A stretch of 64,000 bases of DNA, taken from positions 372,001-436,000 of the forward strand of contig NZ_JBHSNJ010000012.1 of NCBI RefSeq assembly GCF_042657165.1, given 5' to 3'. Made by a program: the position numbers and the translations under genes. Shown here piece by piece: positions 52,806 to 61,753 of the stretch. Source of the DNA: Agrilutibacter niabensis. GTDB taxonomy: Bacteria > Pseudomonadota > Gammaproteobacteria > Xanthomonadales > Xanthomonadaceae. Numbering within the stretch: position 1 is the stretch's first letter; the number at the start of each line of letters is the position of its first letter. The notes beneath the pieces are model-generated. The model saw nothing but the letters and a program-made list of their open reading frames with translations, searched no databases and was not told the origin of the DNA.

Positions 52806-53380
52806 GCGTTGCCCTCGATGCGCTCGCCCTGCAGGCGGGTGGTTTCGGCGAGCAGCGCCTCCGCCCGGCCTTGCGCCGCCAGCAGCAGGTCGCACAGTTC
52901 GCGCGCGGCGCCGTGGCCGGCGCGCGCGCTGGTGCGCCAATGCACGCGTTCGCGTACCCAGGCGTGTGCGTCGGTGGGCGCCACCGACAGGCCAACCTGC
53001 GACATCACCCGCAGGTCCGGCAGGTCGTCGCCCATGAAGGCGACCTCGTCCATGCCGACTCCCAGTCGCGCGGCGATTTCCTCCACGCAGGCCAGTTTGT
53101 CCTTCACCGATGTATGTGCCTCGAGACCGAGTTCGGCCGCGCGCTGTTCGGCGATCACGCTGGCGCGCGCGGTAACGAACGCTACGGCGATGCCCGACTT
53201 GCGCAGCAGCACCAGGCCCTGGCCATCGTGCACGTGGAAGGCCTTGATCTCGACGCCTTCGCTGTCGAAGAACAGGCGGCCATCGGTCAACGTCCCGTCC
53301 ACATCGAAGCAGGCAAGCCGCACGCGCGCTGCGCGCGCTCGGATGTCGGCGGGGTAGTCGTTCAGGTGGCTGTAGGGCAT
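52802..53380 (-). CDS. kdsC: KDO-8-phosphate phosphatase
   Basis: HAD-family phosphatase (192 residues) releasing Kdo for lipid A assembly. The nucleophile is in CFDVDGTLTDGRL; GLVLLRKSGIAVAFVTARAS and VAFMGDDLPDLRVMSQVGLSVAP give the other HAD motifs. There is no cap domain, as expected. It lies between kdsD and lptC in the Kdo/LPS transport block. Confidence 0.96.
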   Translation of the reverse strand: MPYSHLNDYPADIRARAARVRLACFDVDGTLTDGRLFFDSEGVEIKAFHVHDGQGLVLLRKSGIAVAFVTARASVIAEQRAAELGLEAHTSVKDKLACVEEIAARLGVGMDEVAFMGDDLPDLRVMSQVGLSVAPTDAHAWVRERVHWRTSARAGHGAARELCDLLLAAQGRAEALLAETTRLQGERIEGNA

Positions 53381-53476
53381 CGAAGGCCGGGGTATGGGCT
53401 AGGAATAGGGAATCAGTACACGGGCGGCGGTGGAGGCAACGGGAGTGAAACCGCCCTCCGCCATTCCAGGTGGCCG

Positions 53477-54499
53477 TTAGACCACCCTGGCACGCAACAG
53501 GTCATGAATGTTCAGCGCGCCGACCACGCGGCGCTCGGCATCGATCACCAGCAGGCCACCGATCTTGTGCGCCTCCATCAGTTGCGCGGCCTCGACGGCG
53601 AGCGCATCGGATCCGATGGTCTTGGGCGAACGGGTCATCACGTCGGCGATGCGGGTATGGCGCAGGTCGGCATGGCTGTCGTCCAGCGTGCGGCGCAGGT
53701 CGCCATCGGTGTAGAGCCCGAGCAGCCTGCCGTCGCCATCGACGATCGCGGTCATGCCCAGGCGTTTGCGGCTCATCTCGACCAGCGCTTCGCTGAGCGT
53801 GGCGTCGGCGGCAACTCGCGGCACGTCCTCGCCGGAGTGCATCACGTCGGAGATATGCAGCAGCAGGCGGCGCCCCAACGCACCGGCGGGATGCGAACGG
53901 GCGAAGTCGTCGGCGGTGAAGCCGCGGGCTTCCAGTAGCGCCACGGCCAGGGCGTCACCCATTGCGAGCGAGGCGGTGGTACTCGAGGTGGGGGCGAGGT
54001 CGAGCGGGCAGGCTTCGGCCGGCACGCTGACGTCGAGGTGCACGTCGGACTCACGCGACAGCGACGAATTCGGCCTGCCGGTCATGGCGATCAGCTTGTT
54101 GCCCTGGCGTCGCAGGACCGGGAGCAGCAACAGGATCTCGTCGCTTTCACCCGAGTAGGACAGGGCCAGCACCACGTCGGCATCGGTGATCATGCCCAGG
54201 TCGCCATGGGCGGCTTCACCGGGATGCACGTAGAAGGCGGGCGTGCCGGTCGAAGCCAGGGTCGCCGCAATCTTGCGGGCCACGTGGCCGGACTTGCCCA
54301 TGCCGGTGCAGACCACGCGGCCGCGCGTCTCCAGGACAAGGCGGCAGGCAGCGCTGAACTCGCCATCGAGGCGCGCACCGACGGCGGCCAGGGCTTCGGC
54401 TTCGATGGCAAAGACCCGACGGCCACTCTCGGCGAGGCCGGTGGAGGTCGGATGGGGCAGGGGATGGGAGGGCGAAGTTGCCATTTCGGACATTGCCAT
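53477..54499 (-). CDS. kdsD: Arabinose-5-phosphate isomerase
   Basis: Makes arabinose 5-phosphate, the first precursor of Kdo. The SIS domain (VVCTGMGKSGHVARKIAATLASTGTPAFYVHPGEAAHGDLGMI, with the catalytic histidines) is followed by two CBS domains (about 205-340). The 340 residues include a short N-terminal extension; ATG codons at 54493 and 54484 are also in frame. An AAGGCC/GGCCTT repeat lies immediately upstream. Divergent from ibaG-murA. Confidence 0.96.
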   Translation of the reverse strand: MAMSEMATSPSHPLPHPTSTGLAESGRRVFAIEAEALAAVGARLDGEFSAACRLVLETRGRVVCTGMGKSGHVARKIAATLASTGTPAFYVHPGEAAHGDLGMITDADVVLALSYSGESDEILLLLPVLRRQGNKLIAMTGRPNSSLSRESDVHLDVSVPAEACPLDLAPTSSTTASLAMGDALAVALLEARGFTADDFARSHPAGALGRRLLLHISDVMHSGEDVPRVAADATLSEALVEMSRKRLGMTAIVDGDGRLLGLYTDGDLRRTLDDSHADLRHTRIADVMTRSPKTIGSDALAVEAAQLMEAHKIGGLLVIDAERRVVGALNIHDLLRARVV

Positions 54500-54601
54500 T
54501 TAAGGCCAGGGGCCTTTCCGTTAGGCTAATCCGTTCATTTTATGCGCAAAGCGCCGTGCGATGCCCGCCCGGTGGCCGCCGCACTGCCGGAACACACCGA
54601 A

Positions 54602-54832
54602 TTGAACGCCGATACCATCCGTCATCTGATCGAACAGGGACTCCCGGGCGCCCGCGCCGACGTACGCGGCGACGACGGGGTCCACTTCGAAGCCACCGTC
54701 GTGGCCGAAGCCTTCCGCGGCAAGCTGCCGCTGGCCCGCCACCGCATGGTCTATGCCACGCTGGGTGAACGCATGGGCGGCGAAATCCACGCGCTTGCCC
54801 TGAAGACGGTCACGCCGGACGAGGCCGCCTGA
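54602..54832 (+). CDS. ibaG: BolA/IbaG family protein
   Basis: A BolA-fold protein (76 residues from the chosen start) thought to work with monothiol glutaredoxin in iron handling; in E. coli ibaG also precedes murA. DGVHFEATVVAEAFRGKLPLARHRMVYATLGERMGGEIHALALKT contains the conserved histidine and RHRMVY loop. The family begins at NADTIRHLIEQGL, so I chose the TTG at 54602 with GGAA upstream; an ATG at 54542 would add 20 residues with no family match. murA follows two bases after the stop. Confidence 0.85.
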   Translation: MNADTIRHLIEQGLPGARADVRGDDGVHFEATVVAEAFRGKLPLARHRMVYATLGERMGGEIHALALKTVTPDEAA

Positions 54833-54833
54833 C

Positions 54834-56111
54834 ATGGACAAGATTCTGGTGGAAGGCGGCCAGCCGCTGAGCGGCGAGGTCCAGATCTCCGGTGCCAAGA
54901 ACGCCGTGCTCCCGATCCTGTGCGCCACCCTGCTGGCGGACGAGCCGGTCGAGATCAGCAACGTCCCGCACCTGCATGACGTGGTGACCACCGCCAAGCT
55001 GCTCGCCGGGCTCGGCGCGGGCATCACCGTCGACCAGGGCACCATCGGCAAGGGCAGCGAAAGCGGCGTCATCGTCGATCCGCGCAGCGTCAACAGCCAC
55101 GTCGCGCCGTATGAGCTGGTCAAGACCATGCGCGCATCGGTGCTCGTGCTGGGCCCGCTGCTGGCCAAGTACGGCGATGCCGAAGTCTCGTTGCCCGGCG
55201 GCTGCGCGATTGGTTCACGTCCGGTCGACCTGCACATCAAGGGCCTGCAGGCGCTGGGCGCGGATATCAGCGTCGATCACGGCTTCATCAAGGCCAGCGC
55301 GAAGCGCCTGAAGGGCGCGCGGCATGTGTTCGAGATGGTCAGTGTCGGCGCGACCGAAAACGTGCTGATGGCGGCGACTTTGGCCCAGGGCACCAGCGTG
55401 CTCGAAAACGCGGCGATGGAACCGGAGATCGTCGATCTCGCCGAATGCCTGAAGGCCATGGGCGCAAAGATCGAAGGCGCAGGCACCGGCCGCATCGTGG
55501 TGGAGGGCGTCGCGCGCCTGCACGGCGGCAAGCACGCCGTGGTGGCCGACCGCATTGAAACCGGCACGTTCCTGGTGGCCGCCGCCATGACCGGTGGTCG
55601 CGTGACCGCGCGCAAGACGCGGCCGGACACGCTCGATGCGGTGCTCGACAAGCTCACCGAAGCCGGCGCGGAAATCACCGTCGATGGCGACCGCATCACC
55701 CTCGACATGCGCGGCCGGCGTCCGAAGGCCGTGAACCTCACCACCGCACCGCATCCGGCCTTCCCGACCGACATGCAGGCGCAGTTCATGGCGATGAATT
55801 GCATCGCCGACGGCGTCGGCGTGATCAACGAGACGATCTTCGAAAACCGCTTCATGCACGTCAACGAACTGCTGCGCCTCGGGGCGGACATCCGCGTCGA
55901 CGGCCATACCGCGGTCGTGCGCGGCGTGCAGGGCCTCAGCGGTGCCCCGGTGATGGCGACCGACCTGCGTGCCTCGGCCTCCCTGATCCTCGCGGGCCTG
56001 GTCGCCGATGGCGAAACGGTGATCGACCGCATCTACCACCTCGATCGCGGCTACGAGAACATCGAGGAGAAGCTGTCGGGACTCGGCGCGAAGATCCGGC
56101 GCATCAGCTGA
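54834..56111 (+). CDS. murA: UDP-N-acetylglucosamine 1-carboxyvinyltransferase
   Basis: First committed step of peptidoglycan synthesis and target of fosfomycin. The 425 residues are standard. KNAVLP (K22, N23) is at the N-terminus, the catalytic cysteine is C124 in LPGGCAIGSRPVDLH (so the enzyme should be fosfomycin-sensitive by this site), and ALPHPGFPTD-type TAPHPAFPTDMQAQFMAM and NRFMHVNELLRLGADI follow. It is closed by a perfect terminator. Confidence 0.98.
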   Translation: MDKILVEGGQPLSGEVQISGAKNAVLPILCATLLADEPVEISNVPHLHDVVTTAKLLAGLGAGITVDQGTIGKGSESGVIVDPRSVNSHVAPYELVKTMRASVLVLGPLLAKYGDAEVSLPGGCAIGSRPVDLHIKGLQALGADISVDHGFIKASAKRLKGARHVFEMVSVGATENVLMAATLAQGTSVLENAAMEPEIVDLAECLKAMGAKIEGAGTGRIVVEGVARLHGGKHAVVADRIETGTFLVAAAMTGGRVTARKTRPDTLDAVLDKLTEAGAEITVDGDRITLDMRGRRPKAVNLTTAPHPAFPTDMQAQFMAMNCIADGVGVINETIFENRFMHVNELLRLGADIRVDGHTAVVRGVQGLSGAPVMATDLRASASLILAGLVADGETVIDRIYHLDRGYENIEEKLSGLGAKIRRIS

Positions 56112-56127
56112 CCTGAAGGCGTATAGG

Positions 56128-56154
56128 AAAAAGCCCCGCGATGCGGGGCTTTTT
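56128..56154. terminator. Intrinsic terminator between murA and the DUF3108 gene
   Basis: Arms aaaaagccccgc (56128-56139) and gcggggcttttt (56143-56154) are perfect over 12 bases with a 3-base loop. With A and T tracts on both sides it can serve murA (rightward) and the convergent purM-purN-DUF3108 unit (leftward). Confidence 0.95.
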
Positions 56155-56183
56155 ACTTTTGGCGCCGTGTCCGGCCGCGTCTG

Positions 56184-56876
56184 TCAGTGCAGCGCCTTCA
56201 GGCGCAGGTCCATCTCGTCCTCGCCGCCCTTGCGACGCAGGATGCGGACGGGCACCGGCAACTCATTCACCACCCACACGGTTTCCTGCTTGTCGCCATC
56301 GGTGCGCGTGACCTTGGTGGCCTGGCGTGCCTTGCCGGCAACGGTGATCGATTCCTTGCCCACTACCTGGTAGTTGAGCTGCTTGACCCGGCCATCGTCG
56401 ACCATGCGATAGCTCAGCGGCTTGCCCGCCGCGACGTCGCGCGCGATGGCCAGGTTGATCAGCATCGCGTCGAGGTCGCCCGCCTGTAGCTTCACAGGGC
56501 CGGCGCGCTCCGGTTTCACGTCGCCGGTCCAGCGGGCCTCGCCACGCGCCCAGTCGTAGGTCGCGTCTTTCCGCTTGCGCTTGATCAGCAGCTCGGATGT
56601 GTCGGTATTGGAAACCGGGCGCCACTGGCCATTGCTTTCCTCGAACACGGTCGTCTGGTTCAGCGCAGCCATCGAGCCGCCGATATCGAGGCTGTAGCGC
56701 CAGCGGTTGCCGCTGGCCGGTGCGAGCACCATGCGGCCGACGCCCTGGATGCCGAGGTAATTCGCCTGGTAGTCGGCGGTAAACGGCTTGATTTCGCCGG
56801 CGGACGCAGCCGTGCCTGCCAGCAGCAGGGCGGCGGCGGTGAGCGCCGGCAGGGCGTTCTTGGACATCGTCATCAT
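56184..56876 (-). CDS. DUF3108 exported protein, copy 2
   Basis: A 230-residue periplasmic protein (signal ending SASAGE) with the DUF3108 beta fold: FTADYQANYLGIQGVGRM, WRYSLDIGGSMAALNQTTVFEE, YDWARGEARWTGDVKPERAGPV and VWVVNELPVPVRILRRKGGEDEMDLRL. It is a paralog of the gene just upstream and overlaps it by four bases (ATGATG). Function unknown. Confidence 0.88.
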   Translation of the reverse strand: MMTMSKNALPALTAAALLLAGTAASAGEIKPFTADYQANYLGIQGVGRMVLAPASGNRWRYSLDIGGSMAALNQTTVFEESNGQWRPVSNTDTSELLIKRKRKDATYDWARGEARWTGDVKPERAGPVKLQAGDLDAMLINLAIARDVAAGKPLSYRMVDDGRVKQLNYQVVGKESITVAGKARQATKVTRTDGDKQETVWVVNELPVPVRILRRKGGEDEMDLRLKALH

Positions 56877-57631
56877 TGCGCTCCTTTGTACTCGACCAGG
56901 CGCAGGTCGTATGTGTCCTCGCCGTTTTCACGCTGCAGCATGCGCACCGGCGTGGGGACGCCATCGACCACCCAGATCACGGTCTCCTCGTTGCCGGATT
57001 GCGCCCGTGAAACCCGCATGGCGCTGTAGCTCAGCTCGCCGACCTTCACGTCGTCCAACTGGGTGGAAACCGCGTAGCGGTGGTCGCGCGCGCGGCCCTC
57101 GTCGACGAAGCGGTATTGCATCGACTTGCCGAGCTGCGCATCGCGAACCACGGCGAGGTTGATCAGCAGGCCGCTCTGGTCGCCGTCGAGCAGGGTAACC
57201 GGTGCGCGTCGGGACTCCTTCACATCGCCGGTCCAGCGCCCCTGGCGCGTGCGCCAGTCGTAGACGCCTACGCTTTGCTTCCTGGTGAACACGGTCTTGC
57301 GCAGCGTGCTCTGCGCCAGCGGACGGTAGACGCCGCCTGAGACGTCGAACACGGTGCTTTGCTGCGCCTTGATGCCCGCGAGGCCAATGAGTCCCGTGGT
57401 GCCGTGGATGTTGAGATCCACGCGCCAGCGGCGTGCGTCGTTCCTGACCACCTGCATGGTCGCATCGCCCAGCACCCGCCCGTCCTTGAACACCTGGTAC
57501 TGCGCGATGAAGGGTTCAAGCGGGCGTGGAGTCGAAGTCGCTGACGGCGCGGCCACGGCAGGTTCCTCCGACATCGCCGGGCCTGTCAGCAGCAGGGCAA
57601 CGGCGAGGATGGAGCCACGGAACAAGGTCAT
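56873..57631 (-). CDS. DUF3108 exported protein, copy 1
   Basis: A 252-residue periplasmic protein (signal ending about PAMSEE) of the DUF3108 family: FIAQYQVFKDGRVLGDATMQV, TGLIGLAGIKAQQSTVFDV, YDWRTRQGRWTGDVKESRRAPV and IWVVDGVPTPVRMLQRENGEDTYDLRL. The shared phrases show that this and the next gene arose by tandem duplication. It overlaps the purN stop by four bases, so it is translated after purN although it has no evident link to purine synthesis. Confidence 0.88.
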   Translation of the reverse strand: MTLFRGSILAVALLLTGPAMSEEPAVAAPSATSTPRPLEPFIAQYQVFKDGRVLGDATMQVVRNDARRWRVDLNIHGTTGLIGLAGIKAQQSTVFDVSGGVYRPLAQSTLRKTVFTRKQSVGVYDWRTRQGRWTGDVKESRRAPVTLLDGDQSGLLINLAVVRDAQLGKSMQYRFVDEGRARDHRYAVSTQLDDVKVGELSYSAMRVSRAQSGNEETVIWVVDGVPTPVRMLQRENGEDTYDLRLVEYKGAQ

Positions 57632-58308
57632 GCGTTGGATTCCTGGAGCGTCCGGTTCCGGACTAGTTGGTTGGCATCGTCGAGCAGCAGCGGGGCCGGG
57701 AGCGGATGGCCGTCGAAATGCACGCGCTGGTCAATCCAGGCGATGCGACCCGTGGCCAGCTCCCGAAGTGTCGCGACGAGCAGCGGGTGCTCCCGCTGCA
57801 GCACGCGCTCGGCGAGGCGCGCGGCATCGTCATCGGCCTCCACCGGCACCCGGGCCTGCGCGATCACGGGACCACCATCGAGTTCCGCGGTCACGTAATG
57901 CACGCTCGCGCCATGCACGGTGGCGTGCGCATCGAGCGCCTGCTGGTGCGTGCGCAGGCCCTTGAATTCGGGCAGCAGCGAGGGATGGATATTGATCATG
58001 CGTCCGGTATGGGCAGCGACGACGGGGTCGCTGATAAGGCGCATATATCCGGCACAGACGATGAGATCGGGATGAACGGCATCGACCATGCTGAATAGGT
58101 GTTCATCGAAGTCGACGCGCGAGGCGAAGCCGCGCGGCGACAACGCCTGGGCATGCAGGCCGGCTTGGCGCGCATGTTCCAGGGCAGGGGCGTCCGGCTT
58201 GTCGGAAAACACGCCGGCGACTCGGGCATCGATTTCGCCGCGCCCGATAGCGGCGAGGATGGCAAGCAGGTTGCTGCCGCGACCGGAGGCGAGGACGGCG
58301 AGACGCAT
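57628..58308 (-). CDS. purN: Phosphoribosylglycinamide formyltransferase
   Basis: Third step of purine synthesis using formyl-tetrahydrofolate. The 226-residue product has LASGRGSNLLAI at the start, VDAVHPDLIVCAGYMRLIS, the catalytic asparagine and histidine in MINIHPSLLPEFKG, and the aspartate in AELDGGPVIAQARVPV. The start at 58308 begins the first strand; the frame extends 42 codons more without similarity. It lies 25 bases after purM on the same strand. Confidence 0.97.
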   Translation of the reverse strand: MRLAVLASGRGSNLLAILAAIGRGEIDARVAGVFSDKPDAPALEHARQAGLHAQALSPRGFASRVDFDEHLFSMVDAVHPDLIVCAGYMRLISDPVVAAHTGRMINIHPSLLPEFKGLRTHQQALDAHATVHGASVHYVTAELDGGPVIAQARVPVEADDDAARLAERVLQREHPLLVATLRELATGRIAWIDQRVHFDGHPLPAPLLLDDANQLVRNRTLQESNA

Positions 58309-58333
58309 CACGTCGGGGCGTGGCGACGGCAGG

Positions 58334-59368
58334 TCACGAAATCCGCAGGCGCTCGTCGCCGGCGGCCGGCACGACCTGGCCGATCTGCCAATGCGCAAGC
58401 CCGAGGCGGTCCAGGTCCGCATTGACGGCAGCAACGGCGATCGGCGCGACCATCAGCACGAAGCCGATGCCACAGTTGAACGTGCGCCACATCTCCTCGC
58501 GCGGCACGTTGCCCTCGCGCTGCAGCCAGTCGAACACCGGCGGCAGCGGCCACGAGGATGTATCGATTTCCAGTCCCATCGGCTTCGGCACGACGCGGAT
58601 GATCTTCTCGACCAGCGCGCCGCCGGTGACGTGCGCCATGGCGTGGATGTCGTGCTTCGCCAGCAGCTCAAGCACCGGCTTCACGTAGATGCGGGTGGGC
58701 TCCATCAGCGCATCGGCCAGCTTCACGCCACCGATGTCGAGGTCCAGCCCGCCGTTGTCGGCCGTGGCGCCGGCGCGAGCCAGGATCTTGCGGATCAGCG
58801 AGTAGCCATTCGAATGCGGGCCGCTCGAAGCGATGCCGATGAGCACATCGCCCTGCCGCACGCGGCTGCCATCGATGAGGTTTGCCTTCTCGACCGCGCC
58901 GACCGTGAAGCCGGCCAGGTCATATTCGCCCGGCGGGTACATGTCGGGCATTTCCGCGGTTTCGCCGCCGATCAGCGCGCAGCCGGCGATTTCGCAGCCC
59001 TTGGCGATGCCGCCGACGACGTCCACCGTGGTCGCCACGTCGAGCTTGCCGGTGGCGAAGTAGTCGAGGAAGAACAGCGGCTCGGCGCCCTGCACCAGTA
59101 CGTCGTTGACGCACATCGCGACCAGGTCGATGCCGATGGTGTCGTGTCGGTTCAGCTGCTTGGCGAGGATCAGTTTGGTGCCCACGCCATCGGTGCCCGA
59201 GACCATCACGGGCTCCCGGTACTTGCCCGAGAGGTCGAACAAGCCGCCGAAGCCCCCGATGCCCCCACCCAGCACTTCGGGACGCAGCGTGCGCCGGATC
59301 GCGGGCTTGATGCGTTCGACCACTTCGTTGCCCGCGTCGATGTCGACGCCGGCATCACGGTAGGTCAT
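58334..59368 (-). CDS. purM: Phosphoribosylformylglycinamidine cyclo-ligase
   Basis: Fifth step of purine synthesis (AIR synthetase), 344 residues. YRDAGVDIDAGNEVVERI opens the protein; GTDGVGTKLILAK, DLVAMCVNDVLVQGAEPLFFLDYFATGKLD and GCALIGGETAEMPDMY are the ATP and substrate motifs. I used ATG 59368; a GTG at 59401 would add 11 residues and is equally possible. A TAAAAT at 59438-59433 on the minus strand may be its -10 element. Confidence 0.96.
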   Translation of the reverse strand: MTYRDAGVDIDAGNEVVERIKPAIRRTLRPEVLGGGIGGFGGLFDLSGKYREPVMVSGTDGVGTKLILAKQLNRHDTIGIDLVAMCVNDVLVQGAEPLFFLDYFATGKLDVATTVDVVGGIAKGCEIAGCALIGGETAEMPDMYPPGEYDLAGFTVGAVEKANLIDGSRVRQGDVLIGIASSGPHSNGYSLIRKILARAGATADNGGLDLDIGGVKLADALMEPTRIYVKPVLELLAKHDIHAMAHVTGGALVEKIIRVVPKPMGLEIDTSSWPLPPVFDWLQREGNVPREEMWRTFNCGIGFVLMVAPIAVAAVNADLDRLGLAHWQIGQVVPAAGDERLRIS

Positions 59369-59516
59369 CGGAGTGGAAGCGGGCGGGATGGAATTGGTCA
59401 CGAGAGGCTGTCGCGGGGGCGGAAGAACGGCGATTTTACCAGTCGGGACCGATGCGAATGGACGTCTCACGGCCCGTACGGCACCATTTCGCAGGCTTCA
59501 CCCATCAGGGATAGCA

Positions 59517-60578
59517 ATGATTCGCGCATTTCAAGGGTTCTGGCTGGCCGCATTGCTGCTGGCCAGCTTCACCGCCACGGCGCAGCGCGTCGAGGGCGAC
59601 CGTGCCGGTGCGCAGGGCCCGTACGAGGCCGAAGTAAGCGTGAACGGGCAGGGCGAGGCCGAGCGCAATACCGGTTTCGCGCGGGGGCTGTCCTCGGTCC
59701 TGGCCAGGCTGTCGGGCAGCCGCAGCGTGTCGGGGCAGCCGGGCGTGGGCCAGGAACTGCGCCGCGCCAAGGAGTACGTGAAGGGCTACGACTACCGTCA
59801 GGACGAGGGCGTGGGCCCCACCGGCGCGCCGACCTTCGGTACCACCCTGGTCGTCCGCTTCGACCAGCAGGAGGTCGACGACCTCATCGAAACCCTGGGG
59901 CTGCCGGTCTGGCCGATGCCGCGTCCCAAGCCGGTGATGTGGCTGGGCATCGACGACGGCAAGGGGCCGCGCCTGGTCGGCCTGGCGCAGGCGAATGCCG
60001 CGCGCACCGCGCTCAATCGCGCCAGGGAGCGCGGCTACGCGCTTGGGCTGCCCGCGGGCAACGCCGCCGAGCAGGCGGCCGTAGGCGCGATCTGGCGTGG
60101 CGACAGCGCTGCGGTCGCGCGCGCGTCGCTGCGTTATTCGCCGCCGATGCAGCTGATCGGCAAGGTCTACCGCAGCGGTCCGGGCTGGACGGGCGATTGG
60201 ACCTTCGTCGACAACGGCAAGGTGCTGTCGAGCTGGAGCACCACCGATACCGATGCCCGGCGCGTCATCGCCACCGGTGCCGATGGCGCCGCCGATGCGC
60301 TGACGAAGCGTTATGCCAAGCGTGGCACCGCCGGTCCCGCCGGCAGTTACGCGGTCACCTTCACCGGCATCAACAGCAGCGACGACTACATGCGCCTGGC
60401 CGGTTACCTCGACAACCTCGCGATCGTCCGCAATATCACGCCGCAGCGCGCCACGTCGGACAGCGTGGTCTTCTCGTTGGACCTCGCCAGTGGCCTGTCC
60501 GGATTCAAGCGCATGGCAGAGCGCGACGGCGTCGTGGTCGCAGACGAGGGTGATACCCCGATCTACCGGTTGCGCTGA
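59517..60578 (+). CDS. DUF2066 exported protein
   Basis: A 353-residue periplasmic protein (signal ending TATAQ) of the DUF2066 family, seen in gammaproteobacteria next to this perM-hda pair. VSVNGQGEAERNTGFARGLSSVLARLSGS is typical of its N-terminal domain; the C-terminal half has SSDDYMRLAGYLDNLAIVRNI. AGGGAT lies before the ATG at 59517. The stop shares a base with the next start (TGATG), so the genes are coupled. Function unknown. Confidence 0.9.
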   Translation: MIRAFQGFWLAALLLASFTATAQRVEGDRAGAQGPYEAEVSVNGQGEAERNTGFARGLSSVLARLSGSRSVSGQPGVGQELRRAKEYVKGYDYRQDEGVGPTGAPTFGTTLVVRFDQQEVDDLIETLGLPVWPMPRPKPVMWLGIDDGKGPRLVGLAQANAARTALNRARERGYALGLPAGNAAEQAAVGAIWRGDSAAVARASLRYSPPMQLIGKVYRSGPGWTGDWTFVDNGKVLSSWSTTDTDARRVIATGADGAADALTKRYAKRGTAGPAGSYAVTFTGINSSDDYMRLAGYLDNLAIVRNITPQRATSDSVVFSLDLASGLSGFKRMAERDGVVVADEGDTPIYRLR

Positions 60579-61753
60579 TGGAAACCAACACGCCCCTGTA
60601 TGAAATCGCCCGGTTCCTGCGGCGATTGCAATGGGCCGCGATCGGCCTGGGCGCGCTTTGGCTGTTGTGGCTGCTGACGCCGGTGCTGACGCCGTTCGTG
60701 GTAGCCGCGATGCTGGCCTGGCTGGGCGATCCGCTGGTCGAGCGCCTCCAACGCACCGGTCGCTCGCGCAACACCGCGGTAGCGCTGGTGTTCACCGCGA
60801 TGAGCCTGGTGGTGATCCTGGTGCTGGTGCTTCTGGTGCCGCTGATCGAACGCCAGATCGCCACCCTGATCGCATCGCTGCCCAGTTACCGCGACTGGCT
60901 GCTGCGCACCGCGATCCCGTGGTTGGAGTACCGCACGGGGATGGAGATCTCGAACTGGCTCGACTTCAACCACCTGGTCGAACTCGTCCGCAGCAACTGG
61001 GAGCGCGCAGGTGGCATCGCGACAACCCTGCTGGCATACCTGTCGCGCTCGGGTTTCGCGATCCTCGGCCTGGTCGCCAACATCGCGCTGCTGCCGGTGC
61101 TGACGTACTTCTTCCTGCGCGACTGGAACCTGCTGGTGGCACGCGTCTCCGCGCTGATACCGCGGGATCACCTCGCCACGGTTACCAAGCTGGCGCGCGA
61201 ATCCAGCGACGTGCTCGGCGCATTCCTGCGCGGTCAGTTCCTGGTGATGGTCATCCTCGGCGTGATGTACGGGCTCGGCCTGTGGGGCGTGGGGCTCGAC
61301 CTGGGCATCCTGATCGGCATCATCGCGGGGCTGCTGACGTTCGTGCCGTACCTCGGGCCGGCCAGCGGCATCATCCTCGGCTGCATCGCCGCGCTGGTGC
61401 AGTACGGTGATTGGCAGCATGTGGCGGGCGTACTGGCGGTGTTCGGCATCGGCCAGGTGATCGAAAGCTACTGGCTCACGCCGAAGATGGTCGGCGATCG
61501 CATCGGCCTGCATCCGGCGGCGGTGATCTTCGCGGTACTCGCGGGCGGCCAGCTGTTCGGCTTCCTCGGCATGCTGCTGGCGCTGCCGGTGGCCGCGGTG
61601 GCGAACGTGCTGCTTCGCTACGCCGAACAGCGCTACACCCATAGCCGCCTGTATGCGGGCGATCGTGCGCCGCTCCCCGCGAGCGGTGCGAACGAGCCAT
61701 CCAAGGTCGAAGCCGCGCCTGTTCCCGAAGCGGTGGAGCGCCAGCCGGAGTGA
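60578..61753 (+). CDS. AI-2E family transporter (PerM-like)
   Basis: Integral membrane protein of 391 residues with about eight helices in the UPF0118/AI-2E exporter family. LLTPVLTPFVVAAMLAWLGDPLVERL near the N-terminus, a DWNLLVARVSALIP loop, and the C-terminal GLLTFVPYLGPASGIILG and GDRIGLHPAAVIFAVLAGGQLFGFLGMLLALP are hallmarks. Despite the family name, the substrate is uncertain. Coupled to DUF2066 before it and to hda after it (GTGA overlap). Confidence 0.93.
   Translation: METNTPLYEIARFLRRLQWAAIGLGALWLLWLLTPVLTPFVVAAMLAWLGDPLVERLQRTGRSRNTAVALVFTAMSLVVILVLVLLVPLIERQIATLIASLPSYRDWLLRTAIPWLEYRTGMEISNWLDFNHLVELVRSNWERAGGIATTLLAYLSRSGFAILGLVANIALLPVLTYFFLRDWNLLVARVSALIPRDHLATVTKLARESSDVLGAFLRGQFLVMVILGVMYGLGLWGVGLDLGILIGIIAGLLTFVPYLGPASGIILGCIAALVQYGDWQHVAGVLAVFGIGQVIESYWLTPKMVGDRIGLHPAAVIFAVLAGGQLFGFLGMLLALPVAAVANVLLRYAEQRYTHSRLYAGDRAPLPASGANEPSKVEAAPVPEAVERQPE

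Noticed and set aside
58088..60553. 821-codon open frame on the plus strand
   Set aside because: It covers purM, purN and DUF2066 in wrong frames and shows no recognisable domain.
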